Positions 25,961 through 33,477 of a stretch of 36,429 nt of DNA are shown piece by piece (positions within the stretch are counted from its first letter, which is position 1; each line of letters opens with the position of its first letter). This DNA comes from Phyllobacterium chamaecytisi. Its GTDB lineage: Bacteria > Pseudomonadota > Alphaproteobacteria > Rhizobiales > Rhizobiaceae. The notes beneath the pieces are model-generated. The model was not told the DNA's origin. It worked only from the letters and a program-made list of their open reading frames with translations, and did no database searches. The position numbers were made by a program, and so were the translations under genes. The stretch lies in the NCBI RefSeq assembly GCF_020164455.1, contig NZ_JAIQWW010000031.1:1-36429 (forward strand), given 5' to 3'.

Positions 25961-27109
25961 ATGGCCGACTTGTCGCTGAGAAATATACGCAAATCCTACG
26001 CCAATCTAGAGGTTCTTCACGGGATTGACCTTGACATAAGATCTGGTGAGTTCGTCGTCTTTGTCGGCCCTTCGGGTTGCGGGAAATCCACATTGCTCCG
26101 CTCTATTGCAGGCCTGGAAACCATCACATCCGGCGATCTGATCATCGACGGTGAGCGTATCAATAACGTGGCGCCTTCCAAACGCGGCATCTCGATGGTG
26201 TTCCAGTCCTATGCGCTTTATCCACATATGACGGTCTTTGAAAATATGGCTTTTGGATTGCGCATAGCCGGCCTGTCAAAAGCTGAAATCGACAAGCGGG
26301 TGCGCAATGCGGCGGCAATTCTACAATTGGATAGCTATTTGCAGAGGCTGCCAAAGGCGCTCTCCGGTGGGCAGAGGCAGCGGGTTGCCATCGGCCGCGC
26401 GATAGTGCGTGACCCTCGGGTCTTTCTGTTCGATGAACCATTGTCCAACCTTGATGCTGCGTTACGCGTAGCCACGCGGATCGAGATCGCGAAGCTGAAG
26501 CAAAGCATGCCGAAAGTGACCATGATCTATGTAACCCATGATCAGGTCGAAGCCATGACATTGGCGGATCGTATCGTTGTGTTCAAAGACGGCTATATCG
26601 AGCAGGTCGGAACGCCTCTCGACCTATACAAGAATCCAGCCAACCTGTTTGTCGCCCAATTCATAGGCTCCCCCGCAATGAATATATTGGACGGAATGGC
26701 CGAAAAGGATTCAACTGGCTCGGTAAGGTTCCTATCAGATTGTGGCGTTACTCTTGACGTTGGTTTGCGGCCCGATGGCATTTCAACCGGGGATAGAATC
26801 AGCATTGGCATTCGCCCTGAGAACACGCAGATCGCAGAAGCAAAGGCGAATGGCGGAGTGCTTACAGGCATCATCGATTTTGTGGAACACCTCGGCGAAG
26901 TACAAATTCTCTATGTCGATGTGCAGGGCTCCGACCGAAAGTATTTGATCAAGGTTGATGGTACGGGCTCCTACGCGAGGATGAACACGATCCGCTTTAC
27001 CGCCCGCGCGCAAGACATCCATGTCTTCGACGCCAACGGCTCTACCATCACAAGACGCGTCTCGCCAACCAAACCAGAAGCCGCGAAAAGTGACGCGACT
27101 TTGGGCTAG
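25961..27109 (+). CDS. Sugar ABC transporter ATPase (UgpC/MsmK/MalK type)
   Basis: The 382-residue ATPase powers the CUT1 importer encoded upstream. Motifs are Walker A GPSGCGKST (36-44), Q-loop FQSYALYPHM (81-90), signature LSGGQ (134-138) and Walker B VFLFDEP (154-160). The H-loop lies in VTHDQVEAMTLADR, and a C-terminal regulatory/TOBE region runs from about 235. AAAGGA precedes the ATG; a start at 25922 would add 13 unlikely residues. It is the last gene of the operon, and the DNA downstream loses gene order. Confidence 0.94.
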   Translation: MADLSLRNIRKSYANLEVLHGIDLDIRSGEFVVFVGPSGCGKSTLLRSIAGLETITSGDLIIDGERINNVAPSKRGISMVFQSYALYPHMTVFENMAFGLRIAGLSKAEIDKRVRNAAAILQLDSYLQRLPKALSGGQRQRVAIGRAIVRDPRVFLFDEPLSNLDAALRVATRIEIAKLKQSMPKVTMIYVTHDQVEAMTLADRIVVFKDGYIEQVGTPLDLYKNPANLFVAQFIGSPAMNILDGMAEKDSTGSVRFLSDCGVTLDVGLRPDGISTGDRISIGIRPENTQIAEAKANGGVLTGIIDFVEHLGEVQILYVDVQGSDRKYLIKVDGTGSYARMNTIRFTARAQDIHVFDANGSTITRRVSPTKPEAAKSDATLG

Positions 27110-27823
27110 CGCTTTGATTTCTGCTTAGGCGCAAAGTGGACTATGGTCAAAATGGATGTTCGCGTTCTGTACTTTTAAAGTTGCATAACGTCTCATCCGG
27201 AACCGCATTAAAGGAAGCCGCATAGAGTGGGTCTGCGGTTCGATTCCGCTGAAGGCGGGCATTTGAAGTGAGATTTCCAATGAGCATGCAGATGCATCGT
27301 TTACCTCGTCGTCGCGGTCCACGGATGCCGGCGCAATGATCGCCGCGTTATGGCCAGGCCCGAGCTGCCTGATAGCAGATCGGTGATGCGGTCGCCGTTA
27401 CGCTCGACAGCTTCGCGGATTTGCCAGGGAGATACTCAGCGTCGCGCATGCTGTCCATCATTCAGCTCTCCGGTCGAGCGCCAAACCGGCACGACCTTGC
27501 GCGGTGCTGTTTCTTTCTCCGCTCCTGCCGAACAGATCGGGGTCGTAGTCGGTTCGGCCAGTATCTGACGCGTCGTTTGACGGGGAGCCGGGGAGGGCAG
27601 GAACCACAAGGAAGCCCTGCCATCCTTTCCCTCGCCATACCGCTCGCATCAGGCCATTCGCCGATTTCTTGGGTAAGACATAAGCAACGCAAAAGCGAAT
27701 AGCTCAAAAGAACAGCACGGCGTCAGGGCAAGCAGCGATTTCGCGCGTACTGTTGCCAAGATGGGGAGAGGGGGAAGGGCTTGGAAATGGGGGCGGGGGA
27801 ACCATCGCCCTGTCCCAAAAGCG
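27110..27823. other. Intergenic region with decayed sequence
   Basis: No intact gene is visible. Bases 27258-27318 repeat the start of the window. The minus strand around 27355-27520 shows short coding-like pieces (KVVPVWRSTGELNDGQHARR, then a stop, then IREAVERNGDRITDLLSGSSG). These could be the remains of a plasmid- or ICE-type gene, but I cannot name it. The region separates the frl-like operon from the toxin-antitoxin pair and looks like an insertion or deletion scar. Confidence 0.4.
27258..27318 (+). repeat. Dispersed repeat, copy 2
   Basis: Second copy of the repeat at 3-62, in the same orientation and about 80% alike. The two copies bracket the main catabolic region of the window. Confidence 0.5.
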
Positions 27824-28261
27824 TTACGCCGCCTCGATATCAGTATGTGAAAAGTCGCTGCCCTTGAAGAGCATTGGTAGCCGATAGTCCTTCGCACAGG
27901 CATAGGAAAAGCAATCGCCGAAATTCAGCCGTGCTGGATGGGCGACGAAGCGGCCAAATGTCCGTGCGGCCAGAATTGCGCTGCGATGCATGGTTCCGTT
28001 TACTGACATTTCCTTGGCACCGATCGTTTCCAAAAATCGTTCAACATCCTGCTGCGCCTGATCAATCAAGGACGGCGGCGTTGGCTCTTGGTCGCCATGG
28101 ATTGAGATTGAAACAATTCGAGCGAGGCTCACGACCGCTTCAAATATGGAAAGGGAGGAAAAATAGATAGGCTTTTTTGCCATCTCGATTTTTGCAATGA
28201 GATAACCTGCATCTTCCTCATCTGCGCAAATCGCTACAATTGCGGAGGCGTCTAAGAACAT
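27824..28261 (-). CDS. vapC: VapC-type PIN-domain toxin
   Basis: The 145-residue protein has the PIN-domain acidic set: D4 in MFLDASAI, E41 in IFEAVVSLAR, D116 in LNFGDCFSYA and D136 in KGSDFSHTDI. VapC toxins are magnesium-dependent RNases that cut tRNA or rRNA. The ATG overlaps the antitoxin stop (TAATG), which shows coupled translation and fixes the start. A GTG at 28273 would lie inside the antitoxin gene. The sequence looks intact. Confidence 0.9.
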   Translation of the reverse strand: MFLDASAIVAICADEEDAGYLIAKIEMAKKPIYFSSLSIFEAVVSLARIVSISIHGDQEPTPPSLIDQAQQDVERFLETIGAKEMSVNGTMHRSAILAARTFGRFVAHPARLNFGDCFSYACAKDYRLPMLFKGSDFSHTDIEAA

Positions 28262-28506
28262 TAAACGCCCCACATTTCATCGGTGTATTTTTTCATGTCG
28301 AAGTCGGGCTTGTTCGGTCCCATCCTCGCCTTAACATCGTCCTGGATGATTTTAATTCGGTCTTTTAGTGGTATAGCCTCTTGGGCGCGAGCCAGTTCGT
28401 TCTGCAAGGCGCGTCTGACGGCCTCGGTTTTGTTTGGGGCCTTTGTTAACTGCTGAACCTTTACGGCCAGAGCATCCACGTCATTATCGCGAATGTAGAG
28501 AGACAT
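28261..28506 (-). CDS. vapB: VapB-type antitoxin (PSK/Rv0623-like)
   Basis: The 81-residue product begins MSLYIRDNDVDALAVKVQQL and continues NKTEAVRRALQNELARA. This is the pattern of short VapB antitoxins with an N-terminal DNA-binding part and a C-terminal toxin-binding tail. GGAGA precedes the ATG at 28506; the longer open frame from 28593 has no support. Its stop overlaps the vapC start. It should neutralise VapC and repress the shared promoter. Confidence 0.88.
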   Translation of the reverse strand: MSLYIRDNDVDALAVKVQQLTKAPNKTEAVRRALQNELARAQEAIPLKDRIKIIQDDVKARMGPNKPDFDMKKYTDEMWGV

Positions 28507-28730
28507 TTTTTGTTCTCCGTGGGTGTATCTCGAATATGCGAATATCTTAAATTGAATATGCGACGTTAGCAAGTATGGCGCCGGTCGGGCCATTCAGGCA
28601 ATGAGGATAGGCGCCGATTCTATCGTCTTCGACTTGAGATAGAGTTGAAGTTGAGGCTTCGACTACTCAGGGGGTCAGACCACGATGAGAACAATCCTGG
28701 TCCGTCGGATCAAAACCGCGCGCGCTTGGC

Positions 28731-28844
28731 CGGGTGACGGATACCGGAGGCAGCTATAACTGGAACAATGACAAGCATTCAATCTACAGTGATGTTTCCG
28801 TCAACAACAGTTTGTCGAACTTTGCCAACAGCTACAGCCTCTGA
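28731..28844 (+). pseudogene. Autotransporter beta-barrel C-terminal fragment
   Basis: The plus-strand frame reads RVTDTGGSYNWNNDKHSIY, then a SDVSVNNSLSNFANSYSL segment, then a stop. This is the penultimate part of an autotransporter outer-membrane barrel, with the usual pattern GGxYNWxxDKxSIYxxxSxNxSLxxFAxSY. The last strand, normally ending in an aromatic residue, is missing, as is everything upstream. Only about 38 codons remain. Confidence 0.55.
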
Positions 28845-29152
28845 GCAGTCTTAGAAATGCGGTGGGCTAGCTCCGCCGCCAACACCTCAGCGACGATTTG
28901 GTGGTGATCATGCGCTGACCCGGTCTGTAACCCGGGTTCGGCATCAGACCAGAGCGGACTTTGTCCCCCCTTTGTCTGACGGCGAACAATGAAGTTGAAC
29001 CAATCTGCTCTCGGCGCTGACTTCCGCTCGTTTGCTCACCGAAACAAGCATTCCTCTGATTCGCCACACGCTTTCTATTTTTTGTTGAGTTTCTTCCGCC
29101 GAACGGTGGGGAAAATCCTTACTGAGTGCGGCTGCCAGCTTGGACGCGTTCG

Positions 29153-29263
29153 TTATCTTGGGCCCTGCCTTCGGTCGATTTCCGTTTTTGGTTGTTTTAA
29201 TCCGAGTTTGATCGAAGCTTTGACTATGGCCATGAGTGCGTCGAAGTGCTGTGTGAGGTTCAT
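29153..29263 (-). other. Possible 36-codon leader ORF in duplicated promoter, copy 1
   Basis: The minus-strand frame MNLTQHFDALMAIVKASIKL and onward stops at 29153. Its first ten residues match those of a short frame in the second copy of the duplicated leader (MDLKQRFDAL). No ribosome site is convincing and the product is not recognised. It may be a by-product of the repeat. Confidence 0.2.
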
Positions 29264-29311
29264 CTTTTCAGAATACTTATCTGTCACGTTTGAACAATGG
29301 GTGCCAATGCG
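29233..29311 (-). repeat. Duplicated promoter/leader, copy 1
   Basis: About 85% alike to 31114-31191. In both copies the minus strand holds TTGTTC, a 16-base gap and TATTCT, followed closely by an ATG. Here no clear gene follows, so this copy looks orphaned. Confidence 0.6.
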
Positions 29312-29478
29312 AAGTGGTCATCTCGTCGGGATCATAACTCGAAGATCGTCGTTCGATTCTGACCTACTGCAACCCATCGGCCACGATGAAAGCTGCTCGG
29401 GCCTCTTAGCTGTAGGGTTGAAAGAGCCATAACCGGGCTAAACATGGGTATCGAACTCCTCCCGTCTTACCTTGCCTC

Positions 29479-29937
29479 CTAAGCTGATACGGGAATATCG
29501 AAGTGCATGACATCCTCACGGCTGCCCATCTTTGTGTAGAGGGTTACCGCCGGCTCATCTCCGTAGTCTGCCTGCACATAGATTACCCAGGCACCGCGGT
29601 CGTGGGCGATCTTGCGAAGATGTTCGATGAGAGATGTTGCTATGCCCCTGCGGCGATGCGTTTCATCCACAGCCAGATCATAGATGTAGATCTCCCGGCG
29701 CTGGCGTTCAAATTTCAGAAGCTCATAAGCGACCAAGCCGCCAACGACCTGGTTATCTTGCATCGAGACCAGAGCAATGATGTGATCCATCGACAGCAGA
29801 TTTGCAATTTAAGCTGCGGTGGGTGGTTCACCTGTGTAGGTGTCCGGATCACCAAAAGCCTGGGCGAACATGGCGTTCATCTTCCGGAATGCGATCTCAT
29901 CGTTCGCTCCTAGCCTTCGGATATTCATTGACTGCAT
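29479..29937 (-). pseudogene. GNAT acetyltransferase resembling AAC(3)-I, with internal stop codon
   Basis: A single frame covers the whole gene but is broken by one TAA at 29809-29811. Before the stop it reads MQSMNIRRLGANDEIAFRKM and FAQAFGDPDTYTGEPPTAA. After it comes [16 protein letters not shown], then [43 protein letters not shown] and [16 protein letters not shown]. These match the AAC(3)-I aminoglycoside acetyltransferase layout, including the acetyl-CoA loop RRRGIAT. The stop stands where a Tyr or Asp codon is expected. The start follows AAAGGG. The rest of the gene is undamaged, so the stop is recent or is a sequencing error. Resistance activity is unproven for such relatives. Confidence 0.72.
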
Positions 29938-30064
29938 GGTCGTGCCCTTTTTGCGCCTATTAAGTGGGGATAATTGCAGCCGGTAAGTCAACTTCCAAAG
30001 TCAGGAAACCTAGCGGGTTAATTCCTGGTCGCGCCCGGAGCCGTTGCGCCGTGGCGCACAATGG

Positions 30065-30347
30065 CTACGGTCCAATGTTCGTCCTAATCCACGCAACGGC
30101 AACGTCATTGTTATCGAGCTTGTAAGTTGCCCAGTCGCTGGTCGATTTAAGTTCGCAAATGAACAGCCCGTCGTCGCTATCTATGTGAGCACTTAAAAAT
30201 CCGCGTATCGCGGCTGCATCATCTACGAGGTTGCCAAGCCAGAGGGATTTGAGCGGAGATATGCAGTGCCAATCATGCAATTGCTTAAGCAGGGCGTCGT
30301 AATTGCGAACCTTCCTTAAGTCATAGCTAAATTATATAGGCTGGAAT
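30065..30347 (-). pseudogene. Cas2-like (SinR-type) small protein, damaged start and frameshift
   Basis: The main frame reads SYDLRKVRNYDALLKQLHDW, then a segment around LKSLWLGNLVDDAAAIRGFL and DSDDGLFICELKS, ending AVAWIRTNIGP. This resembles the solitary Cas2-like ferredoxin-fold proteins often annotated SinR, of about 90 residues. No ATG, GTG or TTG opens this frame upstream of residue 18. The expected first codons (PAYII) are found one frame away, joined by an extra T in an ATTT run near 30329-30331. The codon at the expected start is ATT, sitting eight bases after a perfect AAGGAG. The gene seems to have lost its ATG and gained one base. No CRISPR array or other cas gene is near. Confidence 0.5.
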
Positions 30348-30429
30348 GACTTCGTCTCCTTCACTAGTCGTCAACGGTATAGAAATTAAACCCTCCGATA
30401 AGGCAAGCGAGGCAGATCAAACTGGTGGT

Positions 30430-30753
30430 TTAAGCTCGCTCTCCAAAGATGCCTATAATAGCGAAGAGAATACCGAAAGAGCTCAGACAGCCGACAATCG
30501 AGGCGAACAGCAGGTAGCGTAAATTTTTGAATCGCGGCTGGATGAAGATGCTGCTTGCTCGGTTGTTCTTGCGGGAAGCTCGTACCCAGTACGAAAGCCC
30601 TACTTCATCAGACTTCGTTGCGAGCGCTTCCGTTTTTGTCAATATAAGGAAGATACCGCAAAGCATGCCAATGAAACTGACGAAAAAGACAGCAACGCAC
30701 GCCCAGACCCCAAGGTGGACGAGAATCGATTGTCCTTCCATTATCAGGTTCAT
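30430..30753 (-). CDS. Small membrane protein of unknown function
   Basis: The 107-residue product has two hydrophobic segments, about 11-37 and 80-103. A basic stretch lies between them (VRASRKNNRASSIFIQPRFKN). I do not recognise a family. The first ATG is preceded at some distance by GAGGG. It lies downstream of the 74-residue gene on the same strand, with a hairpin in between, and next to broken genes. Its intact membrane profile suggests a real protein. Confidence 0.5.
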   Translation of the reverse strand: MNLIMEGQSILVHLGVWACVAVFFVSFIGMLCGIFLILTKTEALATKSDEVGLSYWVRASRKNNRASSIFIQPRFKNLRYLLFASIVGCLSSFGILFAIIGIFGERA

Positions 30754-30848
30754 GAGCGCTCGGCCCTCGCAAGACCATCGATTTTTATCCCAAGCGTCTT
30801 AACCTATGCTTTTGCAGAACTTAGGGTAGCGGTCGCCTGCAGCATCAG

Positions 30849-30865
30849 CCCCGCCTAGTGCGGGG
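30849..30865. terminator. Possible terminator hairpin
   Basis: CCCCGC (30849-30854) pairs with GCGGGG (30860-30865) over a 5-base loop, followed by TGTTT on the plus strand. It lies just downstream of the minus-strand gene ending at 30870. The T-tract is weak in either direction. Confidence 0.45.
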
Positions 30866-30869
30866 TGTT

Positions 30870-31094
30870 TCAATTCAGCAGCGCTTGGCGAAGATCGTCC
30901 AGCATGGAGAGTGTCATTGGATCGGCCTTATCCTTCGCCATTTCCATATAGCCGTGTAGTGCCGCTGGATATTGCCCTGGTCGAAGAGCGCCGTTGTCTT
31001 GCAGGCATACCATGAGCATCTGAAAAGCTACGGTGACCGCCGACATGTGCGCAGCAACGACTTCGCGATCTGGTGACACTTTGGACTTTGGCAT
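30870..31094 (-). CDS. Small hypothetical protein, 74 residues
   Basis: The ATG at 31094 sits behind GGAGGA and gives MPKSKVSPDREVVAAHMSAV. The likely helical body is rich in Met and Ala, with QMLMVCLQDNGALRPGQYPAAL and a tail LSMLDDLRQALLN. It has no signal peptide or membrane segment. I do not recognise the family. The gene is expressed from the second copy of the duplicated promoter/leader, and a hairpin follows it. The longer open frame from 31259 includes the promoter and is not used. Confidence 0.6.
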   Translation of the reverse strand: MPKSKVSPDREVVAAHMSAVTVAFQMLMVCLQDNGALRPGQYPAALHGYMEMAKDKADPMTLSMLDDLRQALLN

Positions 31095-31113
31095 GAAGTT
31101 CCTCCGAGGTTTC

Positions 31114-31191
31114 TGAGTGCGTCGAAGCGCTGTTTGAGGTCCATCTTTCAGAATACTTGTCTTTAACGATTGAACAACAGGGCCCAATGCG
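31114..31191 (-). repeat. Duplicated promoter/leader, copy 2
   Basis: This copy lies directly upstream of the 74-residue gene. TTGTTC (31172-31177) and TATTCT (31150-31155) on the minus strand are 16 bases apart and could be a weak promoter. A short frame starting at 31144 (MDLKQRFDAL...) overlaps the gene start out of frame. Confidence 0.6.
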
Positions 31192-31282
31192 TTGGACCAA
31201 GGGTGGGTGAACCCGAGCAGGCGATGGCTGATCCCATCCTTGTCTCGCACAAGGAACATGGACTGATGCTGGCGACATGGGG

Positions 31283-31369
31283 GAGCACCGCGGCACAGAC
31301 GACAAAGACGGTCGGTTTGCCTACTGCTGTTGCTACCGCGGTGGCCGCCTTATTGAACCATTTTTCCAT
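31283..31369 (-). pseudogene. N-terminal fragment of low-affinity iron permease family protein
   Basis: The frame starts MEKWFNKAATAVATAVGKPT and continues VFVVCAAVL. This is the opening of small low-affinity iron permease-like membrane proteins (PF04120). After about 29 residues the frame no longer resembles the family, and the remaining membrane segments are absent. The fragment abuts the duplicated leader, which suggests a recombination joint near 31200-31280. Confidence 0.55.
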
Positions 31370-31831
31370 TCATAACCTCGTCGTTAAGCATCGCCTTCAT
31401 GCTCGCTGCAATACCAATTCTGCCCATGGCGCTTGTAACCGCCCTGCCAGCATCATCCAGATGGCCCTTAAGACGTGAATGCAAAATGAAACCAGAGAAG
31501 CGCTATAACAACAAGGACGGCAGCCACGAGAGCTTGCCAATCAAATAGTAGAAGGGTTGAAGCGAGCATGGAACTAGAGCACCCGATTTGAGAATTGAAT
31601 CGTCGTGCGCAACGCCGTCGATGTTGATTGAGTTCCATTGCAGCCGCTGGATTGGGCTGAAAACACCAGGCGCCCCGAAGCGTAGCCCAGTCCTAAATTA
31701 ACAGAGCTGAGGCGGAACTATTGTCGCGAACCAAGATTAGGGCATATCGGGCACGGTTCTCCCGTTAACCAATGAGCCGAGCAACGCGCCCGGCGCATTC
31801 TCGGAGCCGGAATACTGGAAAGTCATCAGCC
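31370..31831. other. Intergenic region with one possible small ORF
   Basis: Nothing is clearly supported except the short hydrophobic minus-strand frame listed separately. No repeats or hairpins stand out. Confidence 0.35.
31468..31569 (-). CDS. Possible 33-residue hydrophobic peptide
   Basis: The minus-strand frame reads MLASTLLLFDWQALVAAVLV and continues VIALLWFHFAFTS before a TAA. It would form one membrane helix, like many small regulatory or stress membrane peptides. No good ribosome site precedes it, so this is only a candidate. Confidence 0.22.
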   Translation of the reverse strand: MLASTLLLFDWQALVAAVLVVIALLWFHFAFTS

Positions 31832-32245
31832 ATGGATTTTGTTTGGAAGCCGATCCATTTCGATGACCGACAAAGACCGGATGACATCGTGGCGATAGCA
31901 TCTGGTATAGTCATCGGCCGCGTCTGCCGCCTATACAGCGGTCCTCGACATGGTGGTTGGTATTTCAACTTTCAGCTCGGCCAGACGCCGTTTAGAACGC
32001 AGGCAATGAACGGCAGAGCTCCAAAACACAAAATGGCCCAACGGCAAGTACTCCAAACGTTCATGGATATTTTGGAGACACCGTCTGACTTGGCCGGCGC
32101 ATGGGTTGAGCTTGGTGTCAGCCAATTCAAACATCTTTTTCTTCATCAATTTGCGCGGTTGCGGTCTCGATGGCTCCACCAGCATATTTCTAGCGCAATC
32201 GTGAAGGTCACGCTCTGCCCGGACAGTCGAGGGGAACCTGCCTAG
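31832..32245 (+). CDS. Hypothetical protein
   Basis: The ATG at 31832 gives 137 residues starting MDFVWKPIHFDDRQRPDDIV. Further on are VIGRVCRLYSGPRHGGWYFNFQLG and KHKMAQRQVLQTFMDILETP. The amino-acid make-up looks like a real cytoplasmic protein, but no family is recognised. GGAAAG lies ten bases upstream. The last 30 residues look less protein-like, so a late frameshift is possible. It precedes the UdgX gene in the same direction with a 48-base gap. Confidence 0.45.
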   Translation: MDFVWKPIHFDDRQRPDDIVAIASGIVIGRVCRLYSGPRHGGWYFNFQLGQTPFRTQAMNGRAPKHKMAQRQVLQTFMDILETPSDLAGAWVELGVSQFKHLFLHQFARLRSRWLHQHISSAIVKVTLCPDSRGEPA

Positions 32246-32293
32246 GCCTGCCGCGTTAAAACTCAGAATTGCTCACGACTGCGATGCAACGCC

Positions 32294-32920
32294 ATGAACA
32301 CGCTTGATCTTATAGAAGGCGAAACAGCAATCGCCAAATCATTGGGCGAACTCAACGGCCAAGCACAACATTGCAAACGATGCGATCTCTACAAGCATGC
32401 CACTCAGACGGTCTTTGGCGAGGGGCCAGAACAGGCAGATGTCATTCTGGTCGGCGAGCAACCGGGCGACAGGGAAGATATCCTCGGACGCCCGTTTGTC
32501 GGGCCTGCAGGCGCTATTTTGAATGCATCCTTGATCATGGCTGGGATTGATCGGGATCGCTGTTATATCACCAATACGGTCAAACATTTCAAGTTCACAC
32601 AGCGCGGCAAGCGTCGGCTCCATTCGAAGCCCAATGCCGGCGAAATACAACGCTGCTCATGGTGGCTACGCAGCGAAATTAAACTGATCGCGCCCAAGAT
32701 TATCGTTGCACTCGGAGGGACGGCTGCAGCCCACTTAAGAGGAAAGACCGTTCGGATTACCAAGGACCGCGGCATGATCTTCCATCCGGAGAAACTACCG
32801 CCGGTGCTCGTTACCATTCATCCATCATATATCCTCAGAATTCGCGACAGGACCGCTGCGAACGCGGAACGAATGAAATTTGTCCAGGACCTGAATCAAA
32901 TAAAACAAGTACTGACCTAG
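32294..32920 (+). CDS. udgX: UdgX-type uracil-DNA glycosylase
   Basis: The 208-residue protein is a family 4-like iron-sulfur uracil-DNA glycosylase with UdgX hallmarks. It has GEQPGDREDILGRPFVGPAG at 54-73 and the extra loop KRRLHSKP at 107-113. The histidine here, H110, corresponds to the one that bonds covalently to the abasic sugar in mycobacterial UdgX. Cluster cysteines are probably C27, C30, C90 and C121. The second active-site motif is HPSYILR at 176-182. UdgX stays attached to DNA after removing uracil instead of releasing it. The gene stands alone, without the radical-SAM or TIGR03915 partners seen elsewhere. Confidence 0.88.
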   Translation: MNTLDLIEGETAIAKSLGELNGQAQHCKRCDLYKHATQTVFGEGPEQADVILVGEQPGDREDILGRPFVGPAGAILNASLIMAGIDRDRCYITNTVKHFKFTQRGKRRLHSKPNAGEIQRCSWWLRSEIKLIAPKIIVALGGTAAAHLRGKTVRITKDRGMIFHPEKLPPVLVTIHPSYILRIRDRTAANAERMKFVQDLNQIKQVLT

Positions 32921-33009
32921 CGTGCACAATCATGCTGAGAGCATGACCGTGGAGCATCCTCAGTTCTGCCATGAATTTTGCACGCATGGGATGGCCCCTT
33001 TCGTTGGTG

Positions 33010-33477
33010 TCAGTTTGCCGGCTCAATGCGCACCGGGAATTCGCCTCGCGTGAGCAAGGGTTCAATAGCGCCGTCAAGGCGGCCGAGCCGGATCAGCCCT
33101 TTGGAATAGCGGTAGCCGGCATAGTAGAAGACTAGGTTGCCCCAGGGCGCGTAATAGCAAAGGTCACCTGGCGCCTCGTTGCCAAAGGATCCGCTGCCTT
33201 CCTCGGTCAACTTCCGCGGCAGGTAGGCGATTTTCTCGTTGTTCCCGTAATCCACAAACTTCAAGTCCATCGGCAGGATCGACGCGAGGTCCCGGGCCGA
33301 CGGGTTGTCGTATAAGGTGGCCGTGAACTCCTGGCCGTTGAAGGCAACGCGTATCTTCATGGACCCGTCCCTCACGCTTGCGGTGCTGGCCGTCTGGGCC
33401 AAAACCGGGTCCGGCGTGACAACGCTGGCGAGGACGGCTCCAAGGAAAGTTCGGCGTTTGAGACATTGCGATTGCAC
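33010..33477 (-). CDS. Secreted cyclophilin-like fold protein
   Basis: The 155-residue product has an N-terminal export signal with a twin-arginine look (KRRTFLGAVLASVVTPDPVLAQ). A compact beta domain follows, with MKIRVAFNGQEFTATLYDNP, YLPRKLTEEGSGSFG and DLCYYAPWGNLVFYY. This matches the small cyclophilin-like family (PF18050), which is not known to have isomerase activity. The GTG at 33477 is chosen because GGGAGA precedes it; an ATG at 33492 would add five residues. It overlaps the 3' end of the exporter gene out of frame, so the two are probably co-translated. Confidence 0.72.
   Translation of the reverse strand: MQSQCLKRRTFLGAVLASVVTPDPVLAQTASTASVRDGSMKIRVAFNGQEFTATLYDNPSARDLASILPMDLKFVDYGNNEKIAYLPRKLTEEGSGSFGNEAPGDLCYYAPWGNLVFYYAGYRYSKGLIRLGRLDGAIEPLLTRGEFPVRIEPAN

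Larger units (their letters stand above)
28507..29478. other. Gene-poor region
   Basis: Apart from the autotransporter tail (28731-28844) and one copy of a duplicated promoter/leader (29233-29311), I see no supported gene. Short frames in this stretch lack starts or recognisable products. Confidence 0.4.

Noticed and set aside
27225..27262. tRNA 3' end
   Set aside because: GGTTCGATTCC resembles a T-arm, but the stem is only four pairs and no acceptor, anticodon or D arm can be built around it.
27110..27823. Complete insertion sequence
   Set aside because: No transposase motif or terminal inverted repeats could be found; only short broken frames are present.
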